A stretch of 64,000 nt of DNA from Oryzias latipes (taxonomy: Eukaryota > Chordata > Actinopteri > Beloniformes > Adrianichthyidae), in contig NC_019863.2 in assembly GCF_002234675.1 (NCBI RefSeq), positions 3,586,609 through 3,650,608 of the forward strand. Direction: 5' to 3'. Position numbers and translations under genes: made by a program. The notes beneath the pieces were generated by a model, which had not been told where the DNA came from, did not search any database, and saw only the letters and a program-made list of their open reading frames with translations. Positions 11,501 through 27,960 of this stretch are shown here, piece after piece. Numbering within the stretch: the stretch's first letter is position 1; each line of letters begins with the position of its first letter.

Positions 11501-14500
11501 TGGGCATGGTAAACGACCCCCCCTCCCCTGAAAGCACATTTAGAAGAGTCTCCTGCAGCTTTGCGCTGGTTTTGCTTTTCAAGGACAGCTGGAGTCCCAT
11601 CAACTGCTATAGCAGATTTTACCATGCTAAACGTTTGCAGGATGGACCAACACGCACTCAACGTGAAGCTGCAGGAGACTCTCTTCTAAATGTGCTTTAT
11701 TACTGTTATGATTATTATTAATGGCCTGCTCGATCATATTTTTTTTAAATCCGTGCGGTCAATGCTTTTTTCTTCGCTGCAATGACCCGAAAGACGGGTT
11801 AGAATTATGCTAATATGTGCTAAAAACATTAGCCGTGGAGGTACTTAAAACTCTGTGCGGGCAATGAGCATCTTGGATGTAAATATGTGGGAATTACATC
11901 ATCCTTTATTTTGTTCTGGACACCACTGGAAACCAGTGGCGATTTCTTTAAGACTGCAAGGGAAGCTCGGCTTCCCTCATAATGTCACAAAATTAATGGT
12001 CAAACATGTGAACTAAAAATGCGTTAGAAAAAGGTCATCTCAAAGACGATTTCGTTCAGAATCAGTTACATGTAGCAGGTCGGCTGACTCCATTTCCTTC
12101 TCATTCATTCCCGCAGCGTCACAGTGCATTTCCCTGTTGAAGCCCAGCATCCATTGACTTCAATGGGGCTGCTTTGATCGTTTTTTTTCAGGGCTTCGAA
12201 ACTAGACGTCATTGGATAAACGCTGCGATTATGTCCCGCCCACAGATGCTCAGCGTCTCTGGGGGTGAATGGGGAGTGGGCTGGCCTGGACTCCAAGCTT
12301 CTGCATGATGATTGGAGGGTCTGTCGAAAGACTGCATCTCCTTTTGACTGACAGCGATTCTGTTCTATAAGGAATCACTGAAGCCATTCGCGCTCAGTCC
12401 CATAGCGGATTTCTCAAGTTCAGTCGAAATAAAAACTGCTGCAACCTATTTCTTTGATATTTGCTTGGCGAAATTGCTTGATTTTTTACTTTTAAATAAA
12501 TAGACAATTTTATGATGTAGGCCGAAAATGAGCTTCCCCTCTCTGACAGACTAGTAGCCGCCACTGCTGGAAACACAAATTCATATGATGGTTTAGACTT
12601 TCTCAAATCTGCGTAGCAGCACTTCCGCCTTCGGCGATCTGGAGCTTCGGATCGCGGGGCTCCTTCGCGCACCGCTATGCGAAGGCGGCTGCCAGTCTGA
12701 AGACAAAGCTACTAGTCCCGGGGAAAGTTTCGACGAACTGCGGTGCGTCCGAAGGAGGACCGCGGAAGGTGAAAATGCTGCTACGTAGTACAGAGAAGCT
12801 GTGTAAAATCATCAGAAGTTCACAACCACCACAAAGCCCTCTTCTCTGCCGCTAACACAAAGCTCCACTGCTCCTAGCATGTGTCTGTTAGCAGCCGGAC
12901 ACACGGAGAAAGCAGTGACATCATCGTCCCGCCTCCCCGCAGGAAATGCTTATTTGAATTGAATAATGCGACAATGTTCACAGGGTGGATGTGAAAATGA
13001 AAATGCAATCCCCTCTTTGCATTTTCGTTTTAATTATGACACAGAATAAGCTGTTTTTAAATAGAAATGAAAAAGGATTTTGAAGTATTGATATTTCATT
13101 TTAATTTTGAGTCATTTGATGCAGTTTTATTTTGAAAATTAAAAAAACATTTCTGTTCATCCATTTTAATTGTCAAATTAGACATTTCTAAATGAATTTT
13201 GCTACACATTTACCAGAGAACTTTTTGAAAATGAAATGTCAAATACTATTTTCATTATCATTTTAACTAAGTGACAGAATAAGAAGTGTTGAAGAAGAAA
13301 ATGAAAAAGCATTTTGAAGTATTGATATTTCATTTTAATTTTGAGTCAAAAAATGCAGCTTCATTTTGAAAATGAAAAAGCATTTCTAGTATTGACTTTT
13401 ATTTTTATGATGCTACAGAATCGCTTCCATATCTTAGTTGTTCCTAAGGTGAGGACCAAAACTTATGGTAAGGCTTCGTTCTGCCATTACAGTCCTCGCC
13501 TGTGGAACAGCCTGCCAGAGAGCCTCAGGGCTGCAGAGTCTGTAGAGGTTTTTAAGAAGAAGCTCAAGACCCACCTTTTTAGTCTGACTTTTACATGACT
13601 TTGGTAATTGTTTATGTCTTTTATTATTTATCTATTTATTAATTTATCTAATTTTTTTTCTTTTTTAAGGTCATTATAATTATCTTTATGTATTTAAAAT
13701 GCTATTCTTTTTTGTTATTTTACTTATGGTATTTCGGTTATGTTTTAATCATTTTACGTATTTTGTTTATATATTACTAATATTATTATATCTTATTTTA
13801 TTTTTCTTGTTGTTATTTTATAATCATTTTATTCTGATGTTTTTTACTTCAGTGTTTCCTCTTGGGATCCATTGTTTTGGTGCACTACCGGCTTCACCTG
13901 TAGGGGGTGCTGTTGCTGCTGTGCTCGTTCTCATTGGGCTAGCTGGGGTCCCGCTCTATGGTCTAATAGCCATGGAGTGGGCCCTAGGCTGCTCTGTGTT
14001 GGGCGGGTGCTGTGGTAATGACCCCTGTGGTCGGGCTGGGCCTTGGAGTGAATGGATCTCCATGATACCTTTTCCTCACAGCAGAACCAAACCAGACCTT
14101 TTTTATTTAAGCTGCAGTTCTTGTTTGTTCAGGGTTCTACTGGGGGAACTGGGTGGGTGGAGGGAGTAATCTGGTGAGGGAGGGGTCCTATCTGTGTGTG
14201 ATTGTCCTGTGTTTTCTGCTTTTAATAATAATAATTTTCATTTTTAACGATTATTATATCTGCTTTCATGTTAAGCGCCTTGTGTTTTTAACTGAAATGA
14301 AAGGCGCTATAGAAATAATTAAAGTTTGAGTTTGAGAAAATAGTGTTTTCTTCATGAATTTATCCCATGCAGCTCTGATCATGGTGGCAGGGGCAGAAGG
14401 GGTTGAAATGTGTTTTTGTCTTCTGACAGGGAGAGACTCCTTCTAGAGTTTGAAAGAACAGGGGAGCTTCTGGTAGACCTGGGTTCAGACCAGACCTCGC

Positions 14501-16879
14501 TGCATAACCCCTTCAATGGGGGGTACTACCCCGTCCCACTCAGCTTCCATCAGGCCAACCAGCTCATGTCCAGTGACCCCGCTCGATTCCGCAGCTCTGT
14601 GAAGGAAAGGTGAGCTTGTTGAGAGTTTGTCATCTAAAGCAGCAGTTAATTTGTAATAGTTAGCTAACTACTTCACACACAAAAACACACGTTTTGATGC
14701 CTCCACAGCCTCAGAAGACAAATAAGGGCAATAAACAAACTGGCTGATGCGGGTATGTTCTTCTGGGACTATGGCAACGCATTCCTCCTGGAGGCTAAAA
14801 GAGCTGGTGGGTAATGGACAAAGCAAACACACAGAACATCTGGGTCAATCAGGTTAGGATGATGAAGAAGAGTGTGTTTTTATAGGTGCAGAGGTTGAAA
14901 AGGGGGATGGAGGAGCAACTGAGTTCCGTTACCCTTCTTATGTTCAGCACATCATGGGGTGAGACCATTTCTTCCTTATTTAATCCAGATTAGGGCTGCT
15001 CAACCCTGGTCATTAGAATCTACTATCCTGCCTGTTTTCCAGTGTTCCCGTTCTCCTTCGCTGACTCAGTTGTTTCAATGTTATTATAGACTGAGCACAT
15101 CTGATCCAGATAATAAGATAAGATGACCTTTGTTGGTCCCTCAGGGGGGGAAATGTCCTCGTTGCAGTGTAACAGTTGACAAGAAACCAAAAGAAAACAG
15201 CATCTATGAAATATAATGCGTCACATATTTACCTAACCGTAGGGGTAGAAGGTAAAAAAGGTCATTGCTCCATGGTTCAGATATATTTCAGGGGCTGGAG
15301 TCAGTTTTAGGTGGCAAAAATCATGACTATAAAAACTATCTTTAATGGGTTTTCTGGGAGCAGCTCAGGCTGCAAGATTGGCAAGAAGTGCAGGGAGAGC
15401 TGAAGAAAAGGCAGGGTGGTAGATCTTTCAGACTAGGATGAGCAGCCCTGATTTAGATCTAGTAGATTTAGTTTATTCTTCTCCTATAGACTGTATTTTA
15501 ACTTATCAACAAGTAAAATAGTTGTGGAACAGCTATTGAGAGCTAAACAGTCAGTCTGTTTTCCTGCAGGGACATCTTTTCTTTGGGGTTTGGACCGTTT
15601 CGCTGGGTGTGCACGTCTGGAGATCCCAAGGATCTAGCTGTGACTGATGACCTTGCTGCTTCTGTTCTGGAGAAAATCTGTGCGAACGTGTCAGATCGTA
15701 TCAGACAACAGTACAATGACAACATTCGCTGGATCAGAGAAGCTGGAAAACACCAAATGGTTACAATTCTACAGTCTCTCTGAACTAATCACTATGATGC
15801 TGAAAGAACATTCACCCAAAACTGAACTTATCTGTTTATCTCCTTTGTTTAGGTTGTTGGATCTCAAGCCAGAATTCTCTATTCTGACCAGAGAGGGAGA
15901 ATCTCTATTGCTTTGGCCATCAACCAGGCCATTGCAGATGGAAAAGTTTCAGTATGACAGAACTCAAATATGTTTTTTTTTCCTGAATCTTATCATTCCT
16001 CTCGTGGAGTCGGAGTTTGTAACATATTTTATAATTTTGCTTTTCCAGGCACCTGTGGTTATAAGCAGAGACCATCACGACGTTAGCGGCACTGACAGCC
16101 CCTTCCGGGAAACATCCAACGTTTACGACGGCTCTGCTTTCTGTGCAGGTGTGTGCTCGGCTGCAGCTGTGTGCTCGGCTGCAGCTGCGCAGAACCAGCT
16201 GGGCTGTGGAGAGTTCAGCTGTTAATATAAATCATATAAATAAGTCATATAAATAAAAACTGTAGATCATGGAGTAATTTGAAAATAACAGGGATTGTGT
16301 TTGAATTTGCATAAAACTCCTTTGTTAGAAGAACCCCTCCATGTAAACAGAGCAAGTCACAAACCGTCTCCTCTGCAGACATGGCCGTCCAGAACTTTGT
16401 TGGTGATGCATTCAGAGGTGCTACATGGGTCTCTCTGCATAATGGAGGAGGGGTTGGATGGTAAAGTTGGCTGGTTGTGCTTTAAAACCTCAGAATTTTG
16501 TCGATTTTTCTTTGCTGAAGTCTGTGTTGTTATGACTGCAGGGGCGAGGTGATCAACGGAGGTTTCGGTTTGGTGCTTGACGGCTCTGAGGATGCAGCAA
16601 ATCGTGCCAGTCTGATGCTCAGCTGGGACGTGTCCAATGGGGTGAAAAAAGAAGCTGTTTGATACCTTGAGTTGTTTTTTCACGTTGCTCAGACTAGAAA
16701 ACTGCTTACAGTGATCTCTGGGTTTCTGTATCTTCCAGGTGGCTCGACGATGCTGGTCCGGAAACCTGAATGCATTTGAAACAATTCAGCGAACCATGAA
16801 GGAGAACAAGCAGCTGCAGGTCACCATGCCCTTTCCTGTTCAGGACGAGCAGGTGCTGGACCGTGCCCTGCAGGGCTGA
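5545..16879 (+). CDS. uroc1: Urocanate hydratase (urocanase), 675 aa, 19 coding exons
   Basis: Cytosolic NAD-dependent enzyme of histidine breakdown; it hydrates urocanate to 4-imidazolone-5-propanoate after histidase. Coding exons: 5545-5670, 6292-6422, 7901-7994, 8078-8137, 8216-8344, 8418-8479, 8555-8621, 8723-8866, 8950-9038, 11196-11258, 14430-14609, 14709-14806, 14886-14958, 15570-15759, 15853-15951, 16049-16148, 16379-16460, 16542-16641, 16739-16879. All phases agree and the total is 2028 nt including the stop, the usual length for the vertebrate enzyme. Signature blocks are the start MASLKEICNGLPL, YGGNGQVFSNWAQ, TSGLGGMSGAQAKAA (NAD-binding glycine-rich segment), DQTSLHNPFNGGYYP, RDHHDVSGTDSPFRETSN and LHNGGGVGWGEVINGGFG. 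The start is the first ATG in the exon and matches the family N-terminus. Introns 2, 9 and 10 are loaded with transposons. Exon 7 has a weak donor (gtttgt). Confidence 0.97.
6820..6945 (+). pseudogene. Tc1-like transposase N-terminus, broken
   Basis: Reads MEKTKELSVDLREKIVDLHE followed by a decayed stretch. This matches the first helix-turn-helix of Tc1-family transposases (pattern KTKELS.DLREKIV..H). The frame is lost soon after and no DDE catalytic residues follow. Confidence 0.75.
7080..7370 (+). mobile_element. L2-like LINE 3' tail
   Basis: The 3' end caccttgtgacttctgtctg followed by gaaaggtgctatacaaataa is the usual tail of teleost L2-type LINEs. It is inserted within the older Tc1-like element. 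The 5' boundary is estimated. Confidence 0.6.
9102..10901. mobile_element. 1.8-kb foldback DNA element with ~420-bp inverted repeats (uroc1 intron 9)
   Basis: The ends are TATGGAGTCCTATACTG and, inverted, CAGTATAGGTCTCCATA. They are flanked by a perfect 6-bp direct repeat TTCATC (9096-9101 and 10902-10907). The inverted repeats run about 9102-9530 against 10480-10901 with few differences; both carry ataaatctctcataaatata, gcaaaatgaaatatattg and gaaaaagctcttcatg. The spacer of about 950 bp has no intact transposase. It is a non-autonomous, strongly palindromic element. The superfamily is uncertain because 6-bp target duplications are unusual. Confidence 0.9.
11530..11699. repeat. Inverted repeat, 31-bp arms
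   Basis: The left arm gaaagcacatttagaagag begins at 11530 and its near-perfect reverse complement (ctcttctaaatgtgcttt) ends at 11699, with arms extending through the gtctcctgcagctt block. The same arm sequence (agcacatttagaaga) recurs at 44041, so this is a fragment of a dispersed family. Confidence 0.7.
11934..12566. mobile_element. hAT-type non-autonomous element, 633 bp
   Basis: The ends are CAGTGGCGATTTC and AGTAGCCGCCACTG, with an exact 8-bp target duplication CTGGAAAC at 11926-11933 and 12567-12574. The 8-bp duplication and CAGTGGCG termini are characteristic of hAT elements. There is no transposase frame inside. It lies in uroc1 intron 10. Confidence 0.9.
13020..13400. repeat. Imperfect direct repeats, ATTTT-rich
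   Basis: The block gaaaaaggattttgaagtat (about 13067) recurs as gaaaaagcattttgaagtat (about 13300) together with the following tttcattttaattttgagtc. The unit spacing is about 235 bases. It lies in uroc1 intron 10. Confidence 0.7.
13401..14335 (+). mobile_element. L2-like LINE fragment, 3' end
   Basis: The reading frame 13431-13598 gives YSPRLWNSLPESLRAAESVE and VFKKKLKTHLF, the conserved C-terminal end of teleost L2/CR1-type ORF2 proteins. The 3' tail gcgccttgtgtttttaactg then gaaaggcgctatagaaataa ends near 14325. The reverse transcriptase proper is absent, so this is a 5'-truncated dead copy. Confidence 0.75.
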
Positions 16880-17062
16880 TTTACGCTTCAGCTTTGGTTA
16901 AAGTAATATCACTTCACAGAGTGACACTGTGTTAAATGGTACTCAAACAAAGGGAAAGTCACATTGGTTATAAGTAACTGGAAGATTTGACTGTTCTGCC
17001 CTTAAGGCAGTTTAAGAAAACGATATTTCTCTTTAACACGTTTCATTTTTCTTTGTACTGAC

Positions 17063-17068
17063 AATAAA
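17063..17068 (+). terminator. Polyadenylation signal of uroc1
   Basis: AATAAA about 185 bases after the uroc1 stop codon, followed by T- and GT-rich sequence. It is the first canonical hexamer downstream. Confidence 0.7.
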
Positions 17069-18230
17069 ACTGACCTCATGCAGAAAATATCCAACTGTTT
17101 TCTTTTATGTTTATTAAATTGGATTTGTTGGATCATAATTATAATCATAATTATAAAATAAAAAAATTATAAAAAATAATTATGTAAAGTGACCATGTGG
17201 TGGTGGCGTGGAATTGACTCATCTGATAGATCAGGAAAACGGTCTGCTGGAGTCTTTACTTTTCACAAGCTCTTTCTTTAAATGGTGCTGCAGACAAAGA
17301 TAACAAAGTGGAGAAAAATGGATAGTTACTTTGGGCACGGCCTTTGTTTGCCACTAAATCATAAGTAGGAACACTGCATGATGCATACTTTAAAAAATAG
17401 AACATTTGGCAAACTATCAGACTAGGGGTGTCCTCACTCAGCAAAGAAAGTCAAAATTGGTGAGGGGAATCTGTTTAAGGGCCAACAATGTGGCCTGACA
17501 TTTGTTTGTACTAATGAAATTTTATTGCATCGGCATACTTCTCATGTTCTCACAGGGAAAACAAATACATCTAAATATGTTTTTACCAGAATTACTGTCA
17601 GTGTGTCCATTTTTCACACCGTTCATTCCCTCTTAGATTTGCCTGGTGGTTCCTCTGGATAATGAACTCTTTGAAAACACTATCTAAGCATACTACGCAG
17701 ACACTTATCTGACAGTTTACTGAAACAATCTAGCAATTTCCATTTGTTCCTTTCATTATAATTTACAATTAAAAGTGTCCCAGACGGGTCCCATGACAGT
17801 TTTGTCACAGGTTTACAACGACTTATAAAGTTATTAAGCCAATCCCCAACAAGAAGTCAAACACAGTTTTAGAAAATGCTGGTAGCCTCAAATTATTGAT
17901 TCGATGAAAGGAGCCTGCAGGCTAGTGGAAATTTGAATGCAGGCTGTAGTTGGCCCACGGGCCGGACTTTGGACATGCCAGGCATGGCATGGACAATTTC
18001 TCAGACATGTGATCAATTAAAGTTCTATTCTATTTCTTCTATTCTATTTCAATAATATATAGGTTGTTTTGTCAGTAAATCCAAACAAAATTTAAAAAAA
18101 AATATATAATAACTCAAAAAAATCATTTATATAACTGACCGTTTGATGACCAGAAGATTTTAAACTGGTCTGTAACCGTTTCTGGGTGAATAAGACTTTC
18201 AAAAAATGTCAAAGTGTTTTGAATCCATCA
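17069..18230. other. Intergenic region between uroc1 and mapkapk3
   Basis: AT-rich sequence with no recognisable exon, RNA gene or complete transposon. Small AT palindromes occur at 17130-17180. Confidence 0.5.
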
Positions 18231-18239
18231 TAATTTATG

Positions 18240-23896
<5,657 letters not shown>

Positions 23897-24007
23897 AGTA
23901 AAAGTATCTGTAAGTACTCTTTTCTATGCCAATATCAGATATTGTACAATGTAAACGTGACTCTGCACCTAAAAGTTGGGAATGCCATTTATTTTATTAG
24001 TTGACCA

Positions 24008-24013
24008 ATTAAA
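24008..24013 (+). terminator. Candidate polyadenylation signal of mapkapk3
   Basis: ATTAAA, the second most common hexamer, about 110 bases after the stop codon and followed by T-rich sequence. It is the nearest candidate. No AATAAA occurs nearby. Confidence 0.45.
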
Positions 24014-24649
24014 ACACATTTTTCCCATCTTTGTCACATCCTTTTGTTCCTAAACTGTAATTTTACCCGGCTCATCTGATTCCAAGAGATATAACTGATT
24101 TATTTGTGATGGTAATGATCTCAGAGGGTAAGTCGGTAAGTCTGATTGTTTTTTGTATTGAACGTGACAAACAAGAGTCCATTGGAATTCTTGTGATAAT
24201 TTGGGTTCTACAGGGGAAAAAGGGTGTTTGAATTAAGAAAGTTCAAACTTGCTCCAACATTCATTAACGCTGACATCCGTTTCCTGTTGCTGAAACAAGT
24301 CCTGTTTTAGGAATTTGTCAAACTTTTCCTGTTATTTTGGCTTATGGAACAATACTGGATCACTTAAGAGAGAAACCAAATGAGTCTCAGTGAAAAGCTC
24401 CTAAAAAAGGAGAATTTTAAATATAAACTCATTTATATTGAGTGTATTAGCATGAGCACAAGTTTTAAAACAATGTTTATTTGCTCTACACAACCAGTGA
24501 GAAGTGGCAGCAAAGAAACACACAAAAAGCATCAAAATCAGTTCTACAGCTTACAACACATGATACTTAAATTAGTTTTGTACTTTACATAAAAAGAAAG
24601 TTTGCGCACATTGGAAAAACAGAAAGGCGTAATCATCAAAAGTCAGAAC

Positions 24650-25435
24650 TAGGGCTGTCCATGCGACACGTACCACGACTCACATCTCACAATACGATGT
24701 CTATTCTAAAATATCCCAAGACTTTATCCAAGATAATTTAATTCAAAGGAGGATGACTTTGAAAAAATCTTTGTCTCAATACTAACGCACATTCCACATG
24801 AAAAAAATAGTTTAAATGACCAATTATTTATTGATCAGAGCAATAAGAACTGCCACTGTATCTCACATACAACTTTTCATTTTTTATTCATAGTGCTTTC
24901 CTTTTGATAAACTTTGAAATATTTTTTCAACACTCAACTTTTGTTTTCTCAACCAAATAATTTTCAGTATATTTAAAAAAAAACAAGTCTAAATGTGGTT
25001 TAACCAATAAAGTCCTTCAAGTTTTAGTAAGAAAATACAATGTTCTGAATTTCAAACACTGCTGCTTAGTAGTTTATGAATTTAGAAGATGGATTAAACG
25101 ACTAAACAAACACTAAACAATCTCCAATAATCTGCCTGTTATTACGGAGGTGAAAATGTGTCGTGGAGCTCTGTAACTACAACAACCGTGAGACTAATGA
25201 GTGAACATCTAACCGGAGATGCTTCTCCTGAGATCTTCTTGTTTTGGTGCAGAGCTGCTGAAAGAGGCTTGTGCTGCACTGCCAGCTAGTGGAACACAAA
25301 GGTAAGACGCTGAACTATAAGTTTGCTTTGAAATAATAAATCAAAAATTATTTCAGCAATGTTTAAAATCAATATCAGTATTGCCAAAAGAAAATCACCA
25401 TATTTCACAGAATCAATTTTTTCCTGCTCCCTTAC
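24650..25435. repeat. Probable hAT-like interspersed repeat
   Basis: Starts with agggctgtccatgcgacacg and cacaatacgatgtct and ends near cagaatcaattttttcctgctccc, resembling the better-preserved element at 45246-46650 (gcgatacgatatgtatcccg to aaatcgattttttcctaaac). No target duplication was found. Confidence 0.45.
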
Positions 25436-25559
25436 TCAGAAACAGTATAATTGTTACCACTTGGATCAAAAATGCACACTAGTTCCAGAGTTAAAAATAA
25501 AAAACAAGTTGGGTTAAAAAGAGACTAACATTTTGTTGAAATCAAATCACTATAACCCA

Positions 25560-26220
25560 AAAAATTCATATTGTGCCAAAAGAAAAAACCAATGAAGAAA
25601 AAAGCCTCGCGGCGGTCCTGCTGGCCCTGGCCTGGGTGGCGGATGTGGTCGCCCGGGGGGCGGTTGTCCCCTGCCTGCTGCCGTGTGGCATTGGGGGGTT
25701 CCGGCTGCCGCTGCTGCAGCGGCGGGGGTCTTGGTGGGGGGGTGGCTGGGCACTCTCCCTCCTTCTCTCACATTCCACCATCCATTTTAGAAGAACATAA
25801 ACACTCACCTGAGCACAGGTGATAGCTCACCTTTGCACTAATAGTTTGCATGATTGAATGAAATATTTCACACTAGTTGGTTTTAAGGCATAGGTATGCA
25901 TGTGTGAACACTATCTGTTTGTGTACATGTCGACATGTGGACATTTTTGCAGCTAACAGGTGTGTTTATAACATTTGAGTGTGTGTGTGGACAGGCCCCG
26001 CCCTTTTTGTACTACATTTGAACCTCACCGTAACGATAAACAACCAATAAACTTGTTGCTTTATGCTGCTTCATGGTCTTATCTCCCCCCCTCCTATTAT
26101 CACCCTCCTAACCCCCCCCCCCCCTCTCTCTAACATCACTCTCTCTTCTTCCCTTCTTTCCTTTTCTGTCCGGTTCAACACCAAAGATTTTCAAACATGA
26201 TTGAAATTAATAAAGTTTGG
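25560..26220 (+). repeat. Interspersed repeat with GC-rich core, copy 2
   Basis: Plus-orientation, truncated copy of the family also at 2390-3500 and 30620-31975. It shares ggctgggcactctccctcct, the gaacataaacactcac block, ttaacatttgagtgtgtgtg-type text and gtggacaggccccgccc. It ends in C/T-rich sequence with a 14-base C run near 26112-26127. Confidence 0.7.
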
Positions 26221-26639
26221 CCTCAATTACAAAAGGGGTTTATTCAGACAGACCTTTGGTTTGTCTGAAGATTAATAACCCCTCTTGTTAAAGTAAAATA
26301 TGTCCAACACAAGAGGCCCTCAGCTCTCATCTGCCTGCCGGGCTGTTGGACAGGACAAGTTAAAAAAAAAGAAAAAAAGAAAAAGAAAATACCAAAAATA
26401 TATGCCAGCATGACAGGGCGAAGGCCCAGGCTGGAGAGACTACGTCTCTCTGCTGGAATCATCTCGGGGTCTTCCCAGAGGAAGTGGAGGAAGTGGACGG
26501 GGAGAGGGAAGTCTGGGCATTTTTGCTTGGACTGCTGCCCCCCGTGACCCGGTCCTGGATATGTGCAAGAAGATGGATGAATGAAGAACTGGTTAAAAAA
26601 GAAACAGCTACTAGGGGTTAATATTTGTGTATCATGGCT

Positions 26640-27020
26640 TCTGCACAGAGGTGTGGTGGTTGGCATCCCAGCTCCAAGTGAGAAGGCCCTGGTTGAAATC
26701 CCATCTGGGCTCTTTCTGTGTGTGTGTGGGGGGGGGGGGGGGGGGCATGTTCTCTTCATGCATGTGTGGGTTTTCTCCAGGCACAGTCAGAAGTCACAGT
26801 CACAGTCTCCCCCCCACAGTCATATGCATGCTTCAAAGGTTAGTTCTAAAGTGTCCCTAGGTGTGAATGGGAATGTGTGTGTAGCCCATCCAGCCTGCCC
26901 CCCGCTTTCACCCAAAATTGGCTGGGATAGGCTCCAGTAACCCCTATGACCCCAAATAGTATCAAGCAGGTTTTGAAAATGGATGGAAGAACGGAAGGAT
27001 GGATGGATAGATGGACTAAT
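26640..27020 (+). mobile_element. tRNA-derived SINE, second and more diverged copy
   Basis: Contains ggtgtggtggttggcatccc with ctggttgaaatccc (box A/B-like), then catgtgtgggttttctccag, agtgtccctaggtgtgaatg and ggctgggataggctccagta, and a ggatggatggatagatgg tail. A G run interrupts the body at 26727-26745. Same broad SINE type as 20081-20465. Confidence 0.75.
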
Positions 27021-27960
27021 ATACAGTAACAGATAGCTTTGTAAACAAGAGTGAGTCATGCCCAGAGCTCCCATGAGGAAGACCATCCACCAGCAACTCT
27101 AAATGAGCACGGAAGTATTGATCCACACAGCTCTTTAGACACTATCACATGAGTGGAGAAGCAATAAGGTAAATAGTTTTACTTTCAATAAGAACAACAA
27201 TATGAATCATTTTGTTGGTTTTTCTATTTTCCAAAGTGTGAGACAATGTTTTATACGTATTTATTCACCCATGCTGAAGTTCACAGAACTAAAGCAGGAG
27301 AAACTTTTGTTTTCCTTATATTTTTGATCCAGCATGTCATGAAGTGTAAGCATTGTAAAAAAAACTATTCAATAAAACCAAATGGGGTTGACATCGTCAG
27401 TAAAAATAGGTGACAGTTTTCATTCATCTGGGTGACATTGTCTTGGAGTTAAATCGTAGCAACTGCAAATCTCTTTCATTTCACCGCTGGTCCAAGTGGC
27501 TTCATCGGCCTGAGCGGTGCAGGGTTCAGTCCAGCTTTGTTTCCTCCAGGTTGGTCGCCCATACTCCTCCAAAGGCATCCCTCATCAAAAGGAAACAAAG
27601 AAGTGAAAGCAGAGTAAAACACAGGCTGTTTGTTTCTCTGAACTTATTCTCAAGCAGGAAACAAAATCCTGAGAATGTGATCAAAAAGTGTCACTCCACC
27701 GTCATTTTATCACTGATTCTGAAGGTCCACCTGCTGGCAGCAGCAACACCGAGAATGTCAGGTGGTTTGCCTTAAGCCTTAAATCTCAGGTTGAGAAGAG
27801 TCATGAGATCATTCATTCATTCATTTTAAAAACATTTGTCCAAGGAGATGTAAAAAAGTAATATTTGTAATAAAGAATTGTTTTTAAAAAGGAGGACAGT
27901 GACTCACATTCTGTAAGTCAATGAATGTTACGACTAGGATCCCATTTTGAGCAATATTTA
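27021..27960. other. Intergenic, nothing recognised
   Basis: No exon or bounded element was recognised. The open frame near 27410-27775 has no familiar protein motif. Confidence 0.4.
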